Part shown: positions 17,019-25,786 of the stretch, in pieces
Layout of the letters: every line of letters starts with the position of its first letter
How positions within the stretch are numbered: the first letter of the stretch is position 1
Origin: Alphaproteobacteria bacterium
GTDB lineage: Bacteria; Pseudomonadota; Alphaproteobacteria; Rhizobiales; Rhizobiaceae
Direction of reading: 5' to 3'
NCBI GenBank assembly: GCA_016861165.1
Contig: BOKV01000004.1
Location: forward strand, 1 to 64,000
DNA length: 64,000 nt
The notes under the pieces: model-generated
Seen by the model: the letters and a program-made list of their open reading frames with translations, nothing else
Databases searched by the model: none
What the model was told of the DNA's origin: nothing
Made by a program: the position numbers and the translations under genes

Positions 17019-17509
17019 GCGCGTGCCCCCTGACCGCGTTCGTCGATCGTGGCGAGATCGATGTTGGGCCGGTTGACGACCATGCGCATGGCGAAACTCG
17101 ACTGGATGCGTGAAACGCCGGGCAGGGTCGACAGCCAGTTCTTGTAGATCTGCTCGTAGTGCTCCATGTCGCGGGCGTTGACGCGGATCAGATAGTCGCT
17201 TTCCCCCGACATCAGGAAGCAGGCGACGATGTAGGGGCAGGTCAGGACGGCCGTCTCGAACTTGCGCAGATGGTCCTCCGACTGGGCCTTCAGCGTGATG
17301 TGGACCAGCGCGGTGATGGTCTGGCCGAGCGCCCGGTTGGAGATGACCGCCTGGTAGCCCTCGATGATGCCCGCCTGCTCGAGCTGGTGCAGCCGCCGCG
17401 AGCAGGCCGAAGGCGACAGGCCGACCTTCTCCGCGAGCTCGACATTCGAGATGCGGGCATTGGCCTGCAGTTCGCGCAGGATCATCTTGTCGGCGCGATC
17501 GAGCATCAT
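17015..17509 (-). CDS. Lrp/AsnC-family regulator (AldR-like)
   Basis: This 164-residue regulator has an N-terminal HTH (LDRADKMILRELQANARISNxELAEKVGLSPSACSRR; residues 2-40) and a C-terminal RAM/AsnC ligand-binding domain ending in RIQSSFAMRMV. Divergent placement beside ald matches AldR, which activates alanine dehydrogenase in response to L-alanine in rhizobia and mycobacteria. Two adjacent ATG codons (17509, 17506) are possible starts. The 146-base gap to ald is the likely operator region. The gene overlaps the hydrolase downstream, which is unusual for AldR. Confidence 0.9.
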   Translation of the reverse strand: MMLDRADKMILRELQANARISNVELAEKVGLSPSACSRRLHQLEQAGIIEGYQAVISNRALGQTITALVHITLKAQSEDHLRKFETAVLTCPYIVACFLMSGESDYLIRVNARDMEHYEQIYKNWLSTLPGVSRIQSSFAMRMVVNRPNIDLATIDERGQGARA

Positions 17510-17655
17510 GGCGCAACAATCTCCCGCTTGTTCGGCAATGAGTGCAATTATCGACGAATCCGAGGCGGCATGGAACCACAATTCGCAAGGACATTCGGGT
17601 ACCGTTGCGAGATAATTCCCATAACGCTCAACCGTTGCGCCGAACGGAGGATGCC

Positions 17656-18777
17656 ATGCGCGTCGGCTGCCCGAAGGAAATCAAGAACAACGAATTCCGC
17701 GTCGGCCTCACCCCCGGCTCGGTGCGCGAATATGTCGCCCATGGCCACACGGTGATCGTCGAGAGCGGCGCCGGAGCCGGCATCGGCGCCGATGACGGGG
17801 TCTACGCGGCGGCCGGCGCCAAGATCGTGGCGACGGCGGCCGAGGTGTTCACCCAGTCCGACATGATCGTCAAGGTCAAGGAGCCGCAGCCCTCCGAATG
17901 GAAGCAGCTGCGCGAGGGCCAGATCCTGTACACTTACCTGCATCTGGCGCCCGATCCGGAGCAAACCAGGGGCCTCGTCGATTCGGGCGTCACGGCGATC
18001 GCCTACGAGACGGTGACCGATTCTCGCGGCGGCCTGCCGCTGCTGGCGCCGATGTCGGAGGTGGCCGGGCGCCTGGCCATCCAGGCCGGCGCCACCGCGC
18101 TGCAGAAGTCGAACGGCGGCCGCGGCGTGCTGCTCGGCGGCGTTCCCGGCGTGCTCCCCGGCAAGGTCGTCATCATCGGCGGCGGCGTCGTCGGCCACAA
18201 CGCCGCCAAGATGGCCGCCGGCCTCGGCGCCGACGTGACCATCATCGACCGCTCGATCCCGCGGCTGCGCGAGCTCGACGACATCTACAACGGGCGCGTG
18301 CGCACCCGCTATTCCACCGTCGAGGCATTGGAAGAGGAATGTTTCTCGGCCGATGTCGTGGTCGGCGCGGTGCTGGTGCCGGGCGCGGCCGCGCCCAAGC
18401 TGGTCACCCGCGAGATGCTGTCGGGCATGAAGAAGGGCGCCGTATTGGTCGACGTCGCCATCGACCAGGGCGGCTGCTTCGAGACCTCGCACCCGACCAC
18501 CCATTCCGAGCCGACCTTCGTCGTCGACGGCATCGTCCACTACTGCGTGGCCAATATGCCGGGCGCGGTGCCGGTGACCTCGACCACGGCGCTCAACAAC
18601 GCCACGCTGCACCACGGCCTTCAGCTTGCCGACAAGGGGCTGAAGGCGCTGACCGACGACCCGCATCTGCGCAACGGCCTCAACGTCCACCGCGGCCGTG
18701 TCACCAACCGCGCCGTTGCCGAGGCGCTCGGTTATGAGATGACCGAGCCGACGGCGGTGCTCAACCGGGTTGCCTGA
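17656..18777 (+). CDS. ald: Alanine dehydrogenase
   Basis: This 373-residue NAD-dependent enzyme interconverts L-alanine and pyruvate plus ammonia. The N-terminal [20 protein letters not shown] is diagnostic, IVKVKEPQ contains the substrate-binding lysine, and [17 protein letters not shown] (about residues 170-186) is the NAD-binding glycine loop. The ATG at 17656 follows GGAGG. It is transcribed divergently from the AldR-like regulator and ends before an intrinsic terminator. Likely induced by alanine. Confidence 0.97.
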   Translation: MRVGCPKEIKNNEFRVGLTPGSVREYVAHGHTVIVESGAGAGIGADDGVYAAAGAKIVATAAEVFTQSDMIVKVKEPQPSEWKQLREGQILYTYLHLAPDPEQTRGLVDSGVTAIAYETVTDSRGGLPLLAPMSEVAGRLAIQAGATALQKSNGGRGVLLGGVPGVLPGKVVIIGGGVVGHNAAKMAAGLGADVTIIDRSIPRLRELDDIYNGRVRTRYSTVEALEEECFSADVVVGAVLVPGAAAPKLVTREMLSGMKKGAVLVDVAIDQGGCFETSHPTTHSEPTFVVDGIVHYCVANMPGAVPVTSTTALNNATLHHGLQLADKGLKALTDDPHLRNGLNVHRGRVTNRAVAEALGYEMTEPTAVLNRVA

Positions 18778-18865
18778 GGCCCGCCGTCCATCTGACGCCC
18801 ACCTGACGCAGAAGCAGGCGGCATCGGACGGCCGGGACGACTGGCGACACCTCCTCCCAGTGTGG

Positions 18866-18892
18866 AAATGCCGGGCCTCGCGCCCGGCATTT
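18866..18892 (+). terminator. Intrinsic terminator of ald
   Basis: AAATGCCGGGC (18866-18876) pairs perfectly with GCCCGGCATTT (18882-18892) around a 5-base loop, and the 3' arm runs into T residues. It sits between the convergent ald and GNAT genes and can work in both directions. Confidence 0.85.
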
Positions 18893-18930
18893 TCATGGGC
18901 GGCGTGGCGTCGCCCCGTGCGCCGTCGCCT

Positions 18931-19455
18931 TCATTCGACGACCGGGATACGCTCCGTGGCCGTGCCGACCGGCTCGAAGCCGAGCTTCTGGTAGAGCGGC
19001 AGCGCCGCCGGGTGGTCGAGCGTGTTGGTGTTGACGGTCACGCGCTGCGGGCCGTGTTCCCAGGCCGCAGCGATCGCCGCCGACAGCAGCCACTTGCCGA
19101 GCCCGCGCCCAAGATAGTCGCGGCACAGCCCGAAATAGGCGAGCGCCACCTTGTCGGGCAGGCCGGAGCTGTCGAGTTCGAAATAGCCGGCGGGGCAGCC
19201 GCCGACATAGAGGACGTCGATCTGCGTCGTCGGCGCGTGGATGATGGCGGCGAGCGTGGCGTCGTCCAGGCGCCGGCGCAGGTACCAGTGGTAGGGCCGG
19301 CCGACCTCGTCGTAGAGGTAGCGATAGAAGGCGACCGGCATCGCCTCGGCCCGCATCAGCGCCAGGCCCGGCGCCAGCGGCCGCGGCACGTGGATGAACG
19401 GGCGGGCGCGCATTTCCAGATAGGTGACATGCGCGGTGAGCGTCTTCTCGGTCAC
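18931..19455 (-). CDS. GNAT-family N-acetyltransferase
   Basis: This 174-residue acetyltransferase has the acetyl-CoA pyrophosphate-binding signature RDYLGRGLGKWLL (motif A, about residues 114-126) and the C-terminal NTNTLDHPAALPLYQKLGFEPVG. Acceptor substrate unknown. It starts with GTG at 19455, 4 bases after the stop of the sulfurtransferase, so it is the last gene of the cysK run. Confidence 0.88.
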   Translation of the reverse strand: MTEKTLTAHVTYLEMRARPFIHVPRPLAPGLALMRAEAMPVAFYRYLYDEVGRPYHWYLRRRLDDATLAAIIHAPTTQIDVLYVGGCPAGYFELDSSGLPDKVALAYFGLCRDYLGRGLGKWLLSAAIAAAWEHGPQRVTVNTNTLDHPAALPLYQKLGFEPVGTATERIPVVE

Positions 19456-19459
19456 GGCA

Positions 19460-20311
19460 CTATTCCCAGGTGGCGACCGGCGCGTCCTCGGCCTGGCCCC
19501 ATTCGGCCCACGAGCCGTCATAGAGCGCGTGGTTCGGGTGGCCGATCGATTCGAGCGCCAGCGAGATGATGGCGGCGGTGACGCCCGAGCCGCAGGTGGT
19601 GATCGCCTGGCGCGACGGATCGAGTGGGAAGGCGGCAAAGATTTCGCGCAGCGCATCGAGGTCCTTGAGCGTGCCGTTCTCGACGAGCTGGTCGAAGGGC
19701 AGCGAGCGCGCCCCGGGAATATGGCCCGAGCGCAGGCCCGGCCGCGGCTCGGGGGCCTGGCCGGTGAAGCGGGCAAAGGAGCGCGCGTCGAGGATCAGCG
19801 CCTCGCCAAGCTTCAGGTTGGCGCGGATATCGGCGATCGTGCTGACGCGCGCCGCGTCAGGGCGTGCATGGAATAGGACCGGCTCGGGCTCGCGCGGGGC
19901 GCCAGTCTCGACCGGCCGTCCCTCGGCCTTCCAGCGGTCGAAACCGCCGGCGAGGATGCGCACCCGGCTCGCCCCCATGACGCGGAAGGTCCACCACACG
20001 CGGGCACAAGAGAACATGCCCGGTCCGTCATAGACGACGATGTCGTCGGTCTCGGCAATGCCCATGGCGCCGGCAGCGGCGGCGAAATCAGATGGCGCCG
20101 GCAGCATGTGGGGGAGGGGTGAACCGCGGTCGCTGACGGCGTCGATGTCGAAATAGACGGCGCCGGGGATGCGGGCCGCTGCGAATTCGACGCGGCCGTC
20201 GCGGTTCTGCGCCGGCAGGTACCAGGAGCCGTCGACGATGCGCAGGTCGGCGGCGCCGAGCCTGGCCTGAAGCGCGTCGGCGCCGATCAGAAACGGACTC
20301 GTCCGGCTCAT
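19460..20311 (-). CDS. sseA: 3-mercaptopyruvate/thiosulfate sulfurtransferase
   Basis: This 283-residue protein has two rhodanese domains. Only the second carries the catalytic cysteine, in the loop CGSGVTA (Cys240), the sequence typical of 3-mercaptopyruvate sulfurtransferase (SseA) rather than thiosulfate rhodanese. It moves sulfane sulfur from mercaptopyruvate to cyanide or thiols. Its start overlaps the stop of the GFA gene by 4 bases. Position downstream of cysK suggests a role in cysteine and sulfur handling. Confidence 0.92.
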   Translation of the reverse strand: MSRTSPFLIGADALQARLGAADLRIVDGSWYLPAQNRDGRVEFAAARIPGAVYFDIDAVSDRGSPLPHMLPAPSDFAAAAGAMGIAETDDIVVYDGPGMFSCARVWWTFRVMGASRVRILAGGFDRWKAEGRPVETGAPREPEPVLFHARPDAARVSTIADIRANLKLGEALILDARSFARFTGQAPEPRPGLRSGHIPGARSLPFDQLVENGTLKDLDALREIFAAFPLDPSRQAITTCGSGVTAAIISLALESIGHPNHALYDGSWAEWGQAEDAPVATWE

Positions 20312-20781
20312 CGCACGCCGCCCTTGTGTCGTTCGTGCCAGACCTCGATCGACTTGTCCGGATAGCCGTCGAAATGGATGTGGTCGGGTCCTCCCGGCAC
20401 GTCGACCCACGACGCCTTGAACGCCAGCATCATGTGCACGACCTCGTCGGGCCTGGGCAGCGCCGTGTCGATGGCCGAGGCGAAGGGGTGGACAAGGTCC
20501 GGCCACTTGTCGTGATAGACCCACAGCGCGCTGCCGCATTTCGAGCAGAAGCGCCGCTCGACCGGGCTCTCGGCGTCGTCGATGACGGCGTGATAGACGG
20601 CGATGTTGTCTTCGCCCTCGACCTCCAGGCTGTCGGCCCAGCCCATGATGTTGACGGCGTAGCCGCCGCCGCCGGCCGTCTTGCGGCAGATCGAGCAGTA
20701 GCAGCGCTGGTAGGGGTAGGGCGTGTTCGATTCGAGGCGGAAACGGACGGCGCCGCAGTGGCAGGAACCTTCGAGCTGCAT
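20308..20781 (-). CDS. GFA (glutathione-dependent formaldehyde-activating enzyme-like) family protein
   Basis: This 157-residue zinc protein has the GFA/CENP-V cysteine sets: CHCGAVRF (residues 7-14), CYCSICRKTAGG and CSKCGSALW. Gfa of Paracoccus was proposed to speed S-hydroxymethylglutathione formation, but most relatives are uncharacterised and act on other glutathione-related compounds. It lies in the cysK-alaX-GFA-sseA-GNAT run, with a 4-base overlap with sseA. A second GFA gene is at 30334-30720. Confidence 0.9.
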   Translation of the reverse strand: MQLEGSCHCGAVRFRLESNTPYPYQRCYCSICRKTAGGGGYAVNIMGWADSLEVEGEDNIAVYHAVIDDAESPVERRFCSKCGSALWVYHDKWPDLVHPFASAIDTALPRPDEVVHMMLAFKASWVDVPGGPDHIHFDGYPDKSIEVWHERHKGGVR

Positions 20782-20803
20782 GGGTTTCCTCCCGGCCCTG
20801 CCG

Positions 20804-21547
20804 TCACACGCCCGGCGCCGGTCCGAAGCGGATGCGGAAGCGGCGGTTCTCGCGGCCCTTCTTCTCGATCTTGCCGATATGGACTTCGCCGACTTCGCCG
20901 GTGCTGCGCACATGGGTTCCGCCGCAGGGCTGGCTGTCGATCGCGGCCTCGGCGCCGATGGCGACGAGGCGGATCCTGCCGGCGCCGCGCGGCGGGCGCA
21001 CATTCTTCGACTTGACGAGCCCCGGATTGGCGTCGAGATCAGCCTCGCTGATCCAGGTGGCGTAGACCGGATGGTCGCCGGCGACGATGGCCATCATCTG
21101 CGCGGTGACCTGCTCGCGGGTGATGCCGGCCTCGGGAATGTCGAAGTCGACGCGGCTCTCCTCCTCGCCGACATTGGCGCTGGTGATAGGGAAGGGGCAG
21201 ACCACCGACAGGATGTGGCAGGCGGTGTGCATGCGCATCAGCCGGTGGCGCCGCTCCCAGTCGATATGGCCGGTGACCGCCTCGCCGACGGCGGGCAGCG
21301 GCTCGCCTTCGGCGGCTACCAGCACGATCTCCTGCTTGTTGTGGCCGCTCACCGTCGTCGCGATGCGGATGCGCGAGCCGTCGGCCCGCTCCAACAGGCC
21401 GCTGTCGCCCGGCTGGCCGCCGGAGGTGGCGTAGAAATTGGTGCGGTCGAGGACGATGCCGCCGCGCTCGTTGACATGGACGATCGTGCCGGCGCAGGAG
21501 CGCAGATAGGCATTGTCGAGGAAGGCGGGCTGCGTTTCGAAGGCCAT
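20804..21547 (-). CDS. Alanyl-tRNA editing protein (AlaX-like)
   Basis: This 247-residue free-standing editing domain hydrolyses Ser- or Gly-tRNA(Ala) mischarged by AlaRS. The zinc ligands are visible as HTACH (His107, His111) and CGGTH (Cys208, His212), and the N-terminal FYATSGGQPGDSG is the conserved glycine motif shared with AlaRS. It lacks the long C-terminal extension of AlaX-L. It lies 14 bases downstream of cysK, a link often seen in rhizobia and possibly tied to a cysteine-metabolism operon rather than translation itself. Confidence 0.93.
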   Translation of the reverse strand: MAFETQPAFLDNAYLRSCAGTIVHVNERGGIVLDRTNFYATSGGQPGDSGLLERADGSRIRIATTVSGHNKQEIVLVAAEGEPLPAVGEAVTGHIDWERRHRLMRMHTACHILSVVCPFPITSANVGEEESRVDFDIPEAGITREQVTAQMMAIVAGDHPVYATWISEADLDANPGLVKSKNVRPPRGAGRIRLVAIGAEAAIDSQPCGGTHVRSTGEVGEVHIGKIEKKGRENRRFRIRFGPAPGV

Positions 21548-21561
21548 CGGCTCGGTCGCGT

Positions 21562-22596
21562 TCAGACGGGCTCGAAAGGAATATCGATTTTGGCCCGCCG
21601 TTCAAGCCAGGCCGGCACCGGCAGGTCTTTGGAACGCAGGAATTCGGGATTGAACAGCTTCGACTGGTAGCGGTTGCCGAAGTCGCACAGGATGGTGACG
21701 ATGGTGTGCCCCGGGCCGAGCTCGCGCGCCAGCCGGATGGCGCCGGCGATGTTGATGCCGGTCGAGCCGCCCATGCACAGGCCCTCGTGCTCCAGCAGGT
21801 CGAAGACCAGCGGAATGGCCTCGGCATCGGGGATCTGGTAGGCGAAGTCGGGCCTGAAGCCGTCGAGATTGGCCGTGATGCGGCCCTGGCCGATGCCCTC
21901 GGTGATCGACGAGCCCTCGGCCTTCAGTTCGCCGGTCGTGTAATAGGCAAAGAGTGCTGCGCCCATCGGGTCGGCGAGCGCGATCTTGATCCGCGAATCC
22001 TTCTCCTTGAGCCCGATGCCGACCCCGGCGAGCGTGCCGCCAGTGCCGACGGCCGAGACGAAGCCGTCAATGTGCCCGCCGGTATCTGCCCAGATTTCCT
22101 GCGCGGTGGTACGGACGTGGCCGTCGCGGTTGGCGACGTTGTCGAACTGGTTGGCCCAGACCGCGCCGTTGGGCTCGTTGCGGGCAAGCTGTTCGGCCAG
22201 CCGCCCCGACACCTTCACGTAGTTGTTGGGGTTGCGGTAGGGCACCGCCGGCACCTCGATCAGTTCGGCCCCCATCAGCCGCAGCGTGTCCTTCTTCTCC
22301 TGGCTCTGCGTGTCGGGAATGACGATGACGGTGCGGAAACCCATGGCGTTGGCGACGACGGTGAGCCCGATGCCGGTATTGCCGGCGGTGCCCTCGACGA
22401 CGACGCCGCCGGGCTTGAGCAGCCCCTTCCTCACCGCGTCCTCGACGATGAACAGGCCGGCGCGGTCCTTGACCGACTGGCCGGGGTTCATGAACTCGGC
22501 CTTGCCGAGAATGGTGCAGCCGGTCAGTTCCGAGGCCCGCCGCAGCCGGATGAGCGGTGTGTTGCCGATGGCGTCAAGGGTCGATTGGCGGATCAT
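21562..22596 (-). CDS. cysK: Cysteine synthase A (O-acetylserine sulfhydrylase)
   Basis: This 344-residue PLP enzyme makes cysteine from O-acetylserine and sulfide. The PLP lysine is in NPGQSVKDRAG (Lys43), EGTAGNTGIGL is the substrate loop (asparagine loop), and SAVGTGGTLAGVG binds the phosphate. Length is slightly over E. coli CysK and matches the alphaproteobacterial variant. A cystathionine beta-synthase-like activity cannot be excluded from sequence. It heads a five-gene minus-strand run down to 18931 with gaps of 14, 22, -4 and 4 bases. Confidence 0.93.
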   Translation of the reverse strand: MIRQSTLDAIGNTPLIRLRRASELTGCTILGKAEFMNPGQSVKDRAGLFIVEDAVRKGLLKPGGVVVEGTAGNTGIGLTVVANAMGFRTVIVIPDTQSQEKKDTLRLMGAELIEVPAVPYRNPNNYVKVSGRLAEQLARNEPNGAVWANQFDNVANRDGHVRTTAQEIWADTGGHIDGFVSAVGTGGTLAGVGIGLKEKDSRIKIALADPMGAALFAYYTTGELKAEGSSITEGIGQGRITANLDGFRPDFAYQIPDAEAIPLVFDLLEHEGLCMGGSTGINIAGAIRLARELGPGHTIVTILCDFGNRYQSKLFNPEFLRSKDLPVPAWLERRAKIDIPFEPV

Positions 22597-22818
22597 GGCT
22601 TCCGTCGCGTCATGAGTGCGGGTGGGCGTTCGGGCCGGTCATGCCGTGCGGCCGGAATGGCGCAGGACCGATCCGAACCGTTGTTGTGTTAGCCCAATTT
22701 TCGACACGATGCCAATCGAGCCGATTGCCGTCACCAACCCCGGCGCGGAAGGATATTGCGCGGAAACGCCTGATCGGCGGTCAAATTGCCCCGCCTGGCT
22801 CGGCAGCTCGCCGCGGGT

Positions 22819-23418
22819 TCAGTCGTCGCGTGGCGGCAGCCGGTGCGCGATGCCCTTGTGGCAGTCGATGCAGGTCGAGCCCTGCGAAAGGTCGGTGCCG
22901 AGCGCGACCGGCTCCATCTTCTCGCGCGACCGGGCGCGCTGGTGGGTGAAGTCCATGGCCTCGAAGCTGTGGCAGTTGCGGCACTCGCGCGAATCGTTGG
23001 CCCGCATGGTCGCCCACACATGCTCGGCCAGTTCGGCACGCTTGGCCGCGAACTTCTCGGGCGTGTCGATGGTACCGGCGAAGTGATGGTAAAGTTCCCC
23101 GGTCGCATAGATCTTGCGCACCAGTTTTGCCGTCCAGTCCTTCGGCACGTGGCAATCGGCGCAGACGGCGCGCACGCCGGAAGCGTTCTTCCAGTGGACG
23201 GTTTCCTGATATTCGACATAGACGTTGTCGCGCATCTCATGGCACGAGACGCAGAACTCCAGTCGGTTGGTCGCTTCCATCGCCGTGTTGAAGCCGCCCC
23301 AGAAGACGATGCCGCCGATACCGCCGACAACCAGCAGCGCCAGGACGCTCCAGCGCGCCGACGGGGCGAGCAGGAAGGCAACAAATCGGCGCAGCCGGCC
23401 CTTGCGGGAATCGCTCAT
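22819..23418 (-). CDS. NapC/NirT-family tetraheme cytochrome c
   Basis: This 199-residue protein has an N-terminal membrane anchor (about residues 22-42) and four heme motifs: CVSCH, CADCH, CRNCH and CIDCH. This is the NapC/NirT architecture, which oxidises membrane quinol and passes electrons to periplasmic reductases (nitrate, nitrite, TMAO, hydroxylamine). No terminal reductase gene is in the window. It lies 68 bases downstream of the diheme cytochrome gene and probably shares its FNR-type promoter, suggesting use under low oxygen. The partner could be encoded elsewhere or be the diheme cytochrome itself. Confidence 0.92.
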   Translation of the reverse strand: MSDSRKGRLRRFVAFLLAPSARWSVLALLVVGGIGGIVFWGGFNTAMEATNRLEFCVSCHEMRDNVYVEYQETVHWKNASGVRAVCADCHVPKDWTAKLVRKIYATGELYHHFAGTIDTPEKFAAKRAELAEHVWATMRANDSRECRNCHSFEAMDFTHQRARSREKMEPVALGTDLSQGSTCIDCHKGIAHRLPPRDD

Positions 23419-23486
23419 TTGGTTCGCTCCTCAGCAGAAGGGGGGACGTGGCGGCGGAGTGCCGCCACGGCGCGCCGCGGGTTCGG

Positions 23487-24194
23487 TCACTTCGGGAAGG
23501 TCTGCAGGTGAACGACGATGTCGGCGGCGATTCTGTGGTCGAGAGCCCGCAGCGCGGGCATTGCCTCGCCGGGCTGGCCGTTCCAGATCTTGTGCAGCAT
23601 TTCGGGCACGTTGTCGGCAACCGACCCGAGCGGCGCTTCCCTGATCTTGGTGCCATCCACACCATGGCACCCGGCGCACAGGGTGTTGTAGTAGGCTTCG
23701 CCCTTGACGCCGTCGCCGACCGGCTTCTTGGTCGCCGGGTCGATGAAGGGCGTCATGTCGATCTGCCCCTGCGTCACGAACAGCGCCAGGTCCTGCGCGT
23801 CGGCGGCGCTGAGCTGCGCCTCAGTGTAGCCATGCGTGGCGTCACGCAGCAGCGCGGCGATCCGGGCCGGGTCGGCGCCCAGCGCCCCGCGGATGCCGAC
23901 GATCCCGGTGGCGTGCTTGCCGGAACCATAGGCACCATCCTTGCCGAGATTGTCCCAGCCATGGCACTCCTTACACCGCCATGAGGCGTCCTTGCCGTAT
24001 TGGCCGTCGACCGGATAGGCGGCGTGGTTCTCGGTCGGCTTCTCGGCCTTGGTCTCGCCGAACCATTTGTCGTAGAGCCTTCCCCCCCTTGCCATGGCGG
24101 ATTCAAGGTCGGCGGCACCGGCAACCGATGCCGGGCTGATCAGTGCGGCGGCGATTGCCGCCATGAACCAGACATTTCCTCCCAGCGATTTCAT
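23487..24194 (-). CDS. Periplasmic diheme cytochrome c
   Basis: This 235-residue secreted protein has a signal peptide (cleavage after VAGA near residue 28) and two heme motifs, CKECH (about residue 75) and CAGCH (about residue 175). Each lies in its own small cytochrome c domain with a later methionine as sixth ligand candidate. The ATG at 24194 follows AGGAG. A perfect FNR-type palindrome sits 71 bases upstream. Paired with the NapC/NirT gene it likely forms a quinol-to-periplasm electron relay. I do not recognise a named family; SoxD- or DsrE-linked cytochromes are possible relatives. Confidence 0.88.
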   Translation of the reverse strand: MKSLGGNVWFMAAIAAALISPASVAGAADLESAMARGGRLYDKWFGETKAEKPTENHAAYPVDGQYGKDASWRCKECHGWDNLGKDGAYGSGKHATGIVGIRGALGADPARIAALLRDATHGYTEAQLSAADAQDLALFVTQGQIDMTPFIDPATKKPVGDGVKGEAYYNTLCAGCHGVDGTKIREAPLGSVADNVPEMLHKIWNGQPGEAMPALRALDHRIAADIVVHLQTFPK

Positions 24195-24265
24195 CGTGCG
24201 TCTCCTCAAACGATCAAGAATCCTACGAAACTCAATCAATAGACGATCCCGGGTGACACCGTGCC

Positions 24266-24279
24266 TTGATCATGATCAA
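24266..24279 (-). promoter_or_regulatory. FNR/FixK-type box upstream of the cytochrome c operon
   Basis: TTGAT-CATG-ATCAA is a perfect palindrome matching the Crp/FNR-family consensus. It lies 71 bases from the diheme cytochrome start and about 180 from the divergent rpiA start, so the cytochrome operon is the likely target. Activation under low oxygen is inferred. Confidence 0.82.
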
Positions 24280-24461
24280 GTATCGAAAGGAATTTCCGAA
24301 ACCGTGGCATGCGGGCGTGGTTGCCGCACCAATCGGGATTGATCGGTCATCCGCGCGGAGGCGGCGCGAAGCCGCCACTGGCAATTCGCCGCCCCGCGTG
24401 ATAGGGCGAGCCCGGCCGCGCGATACCAGCGGACTGGAACGAAAAGCCCCGAAGACCGGCG

Positions 24462-25151
24462 ATGAGCGGTGAACTGAAGCTGGCTGCCGCGCGCGCGGCG
24501 CTCGAACGCGTCGAGGACGGCATGCGGCTCGGCATCGGCACCGGCTCGACGGCGGAGGCCTTCATCCGGCTGCTCGGTGACAGGGTGCGCGCCGGCCTTT
24601 CGATCGTCGGCGTACCCACCTCGGACCGCTCGGCGGCGCTGTGCCGGCAGGTCGGCGTGCCGCTCACCAGTCTCGACGACTGCCCCGAGCTCGACCTCAC
24701 CGTCGACGGCGCCGACGAGATCGGGCCGGGCCTGGTGCTGGTCAAGGGCGGCGGCGCGGCGCTGCTGCGCGAGAAGATCGTCGCCGGCGCCTCGGCCCGC
24801 ATGACGGTGATCGCCGACGCCAGCAAGCTGGTCGATGAGATCGGCGCCTACCCGCTGCCGATCGAGGTCAACCGTTTCGGTTTCGAGGCGACCCGGCGGG
24901 CGATCGAGCGTGCCGCGGCCCGGCTCGGCCTGTCGGGGACGGTGGCGGCGCGGATGCGCGACGGTGAAAGGGTGGTCACCGACGAGGGGCACTATCTCGT
25001 CGATGCATCATTTGGCCGCATTGGCGACGCAGAGGCGCTGTCGAGAGCGCTGCTCGACATTCCCGGTGTCGTCCAGCACGGAATGTTCATCGGCATGGCC
25101 AGCGAGGCACTGGTCGCCGATGCGCGAGGCATACGCGAGATCAGGGTCTGA
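24462..25151 (+). CDS. rpiA: Ribose-5-phosphate isomerase A
   Basis: This 229-residue enzyme interconverts ribose 5-phosphate and ribulose 5-phosphate in the pentose phosphate pathway. [11 protein letters not shown] (about residues 24-34), [10 protein letters not shown] and [13 protein letters not shown] are the RpiA substrate-binding and catalytic loops, with the Asp and Glu/Lys of the active site. Start is the ATG at 24462. DUF2059 and gor follow on the same strand, a conserved rhizobial order. Confidence 0.96.
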   Translation: MSGELKLAAARAALERVEDGMRLGIGTGSTAEAFIRLLGDRVRAGLSIVGVPTSDRSAALCRQVGVPLTSLDDCPELDLTVDGADEIGPGLVLVKGGGAALLREKIVAGASARMTVIADASKLVDEIGAYPLPIEVNRFGFEATRRAIERAAARLGLSGTVAARMRDGERVVTDEGHYLVDASFGRIGDAEALSRALLDIPGVVQHGMFIGMASEALVADARGIREIRV

Positions 25152-25198
25152 ACTCTGGCCGGTTCTTTTGCTGGCCGACAGCATGATTGGAGAAGGAA

Positions 25199-25714
25199 AT
25201 GCACCCAACCCGCATTCCCGCCCGCTTGATCGCCATCGTGGCGCTGGCCGTGGCGGCGCTGGCCGCGGCGGCCGTCGCGCCCGCCGGCGCCCAGGAGATC
25301 AGCGAAGCGCATCTGAAGGCGGCCAAGGACGCCGTGGCGGCATCGCAGTCGACGTCCACGCTCGACAACATCCTGCCGCGCATCGCCGAGCAGGCCAAGC
25401 AGCAGCTCATCGCCAACCGACCCGACGCGGCCGAACAGATCTCGCAGATCGTCGACGACGTGGCGATCTCGCTCGCGCCACGCCGCGGCGCGCTGGAGGA
25501 AGAGGTCGCCCATGGCTATGCGCGCATCTTCACCGTCGAGGAACTCAACCAGATCACCGCCTTCTACAAGACCGACGCCGGCAAGAAGCTGATCGCCGAG
25601 ACGCCGACCGTCGCCCGCTCGATCGATCAGGCGGCGCGGGTGTGGACCAACGGCATCCAGCGTGACCTGCGCGACCAGGTCGCCGCCAAGCTGCAGGAAG
25701 CCGGACTGCAATAG
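25199..25714 (+). CDS. DUF2059 secreted protein
   Basis: This 171-residue exported protein has a signal peptide ending near AGAQ (residue 31). The C-terminal DUF2059 motif is FTVEELNQITAFYKTDAGKKL. The family is widespread in proteobacteria, periplasmic, and without known function. The ATG at 25199 follows GGAGAAGG; the TTG at 25187 would put the ribosome site inside the gene. It lies between rpiA and gor, 47 and 72 bases from each. Confidence 0.88.
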   Translation: MHPTRIPARLIAIVALAVAALAAAAVAPAGAQEISEAHLKAAKDAVAASQSTSTLDNILPRIAEQAKQQLIANRPDAAEQISQIVDDVAISLAPRRGALEEEVAHGYARIFTVEELNQITAFYKTDAGKKLIAETPTVARSIDQAARVWTNGIQRDLRDQVAAKLQEAGLQ

Positions 25715-25786
25715 CAGCCGCGTGGCCGGCGCGGACAGACCGCACCACGGCAGCCGGCGCCTCGATGCCGGGAAGGGGCCTGAAGC

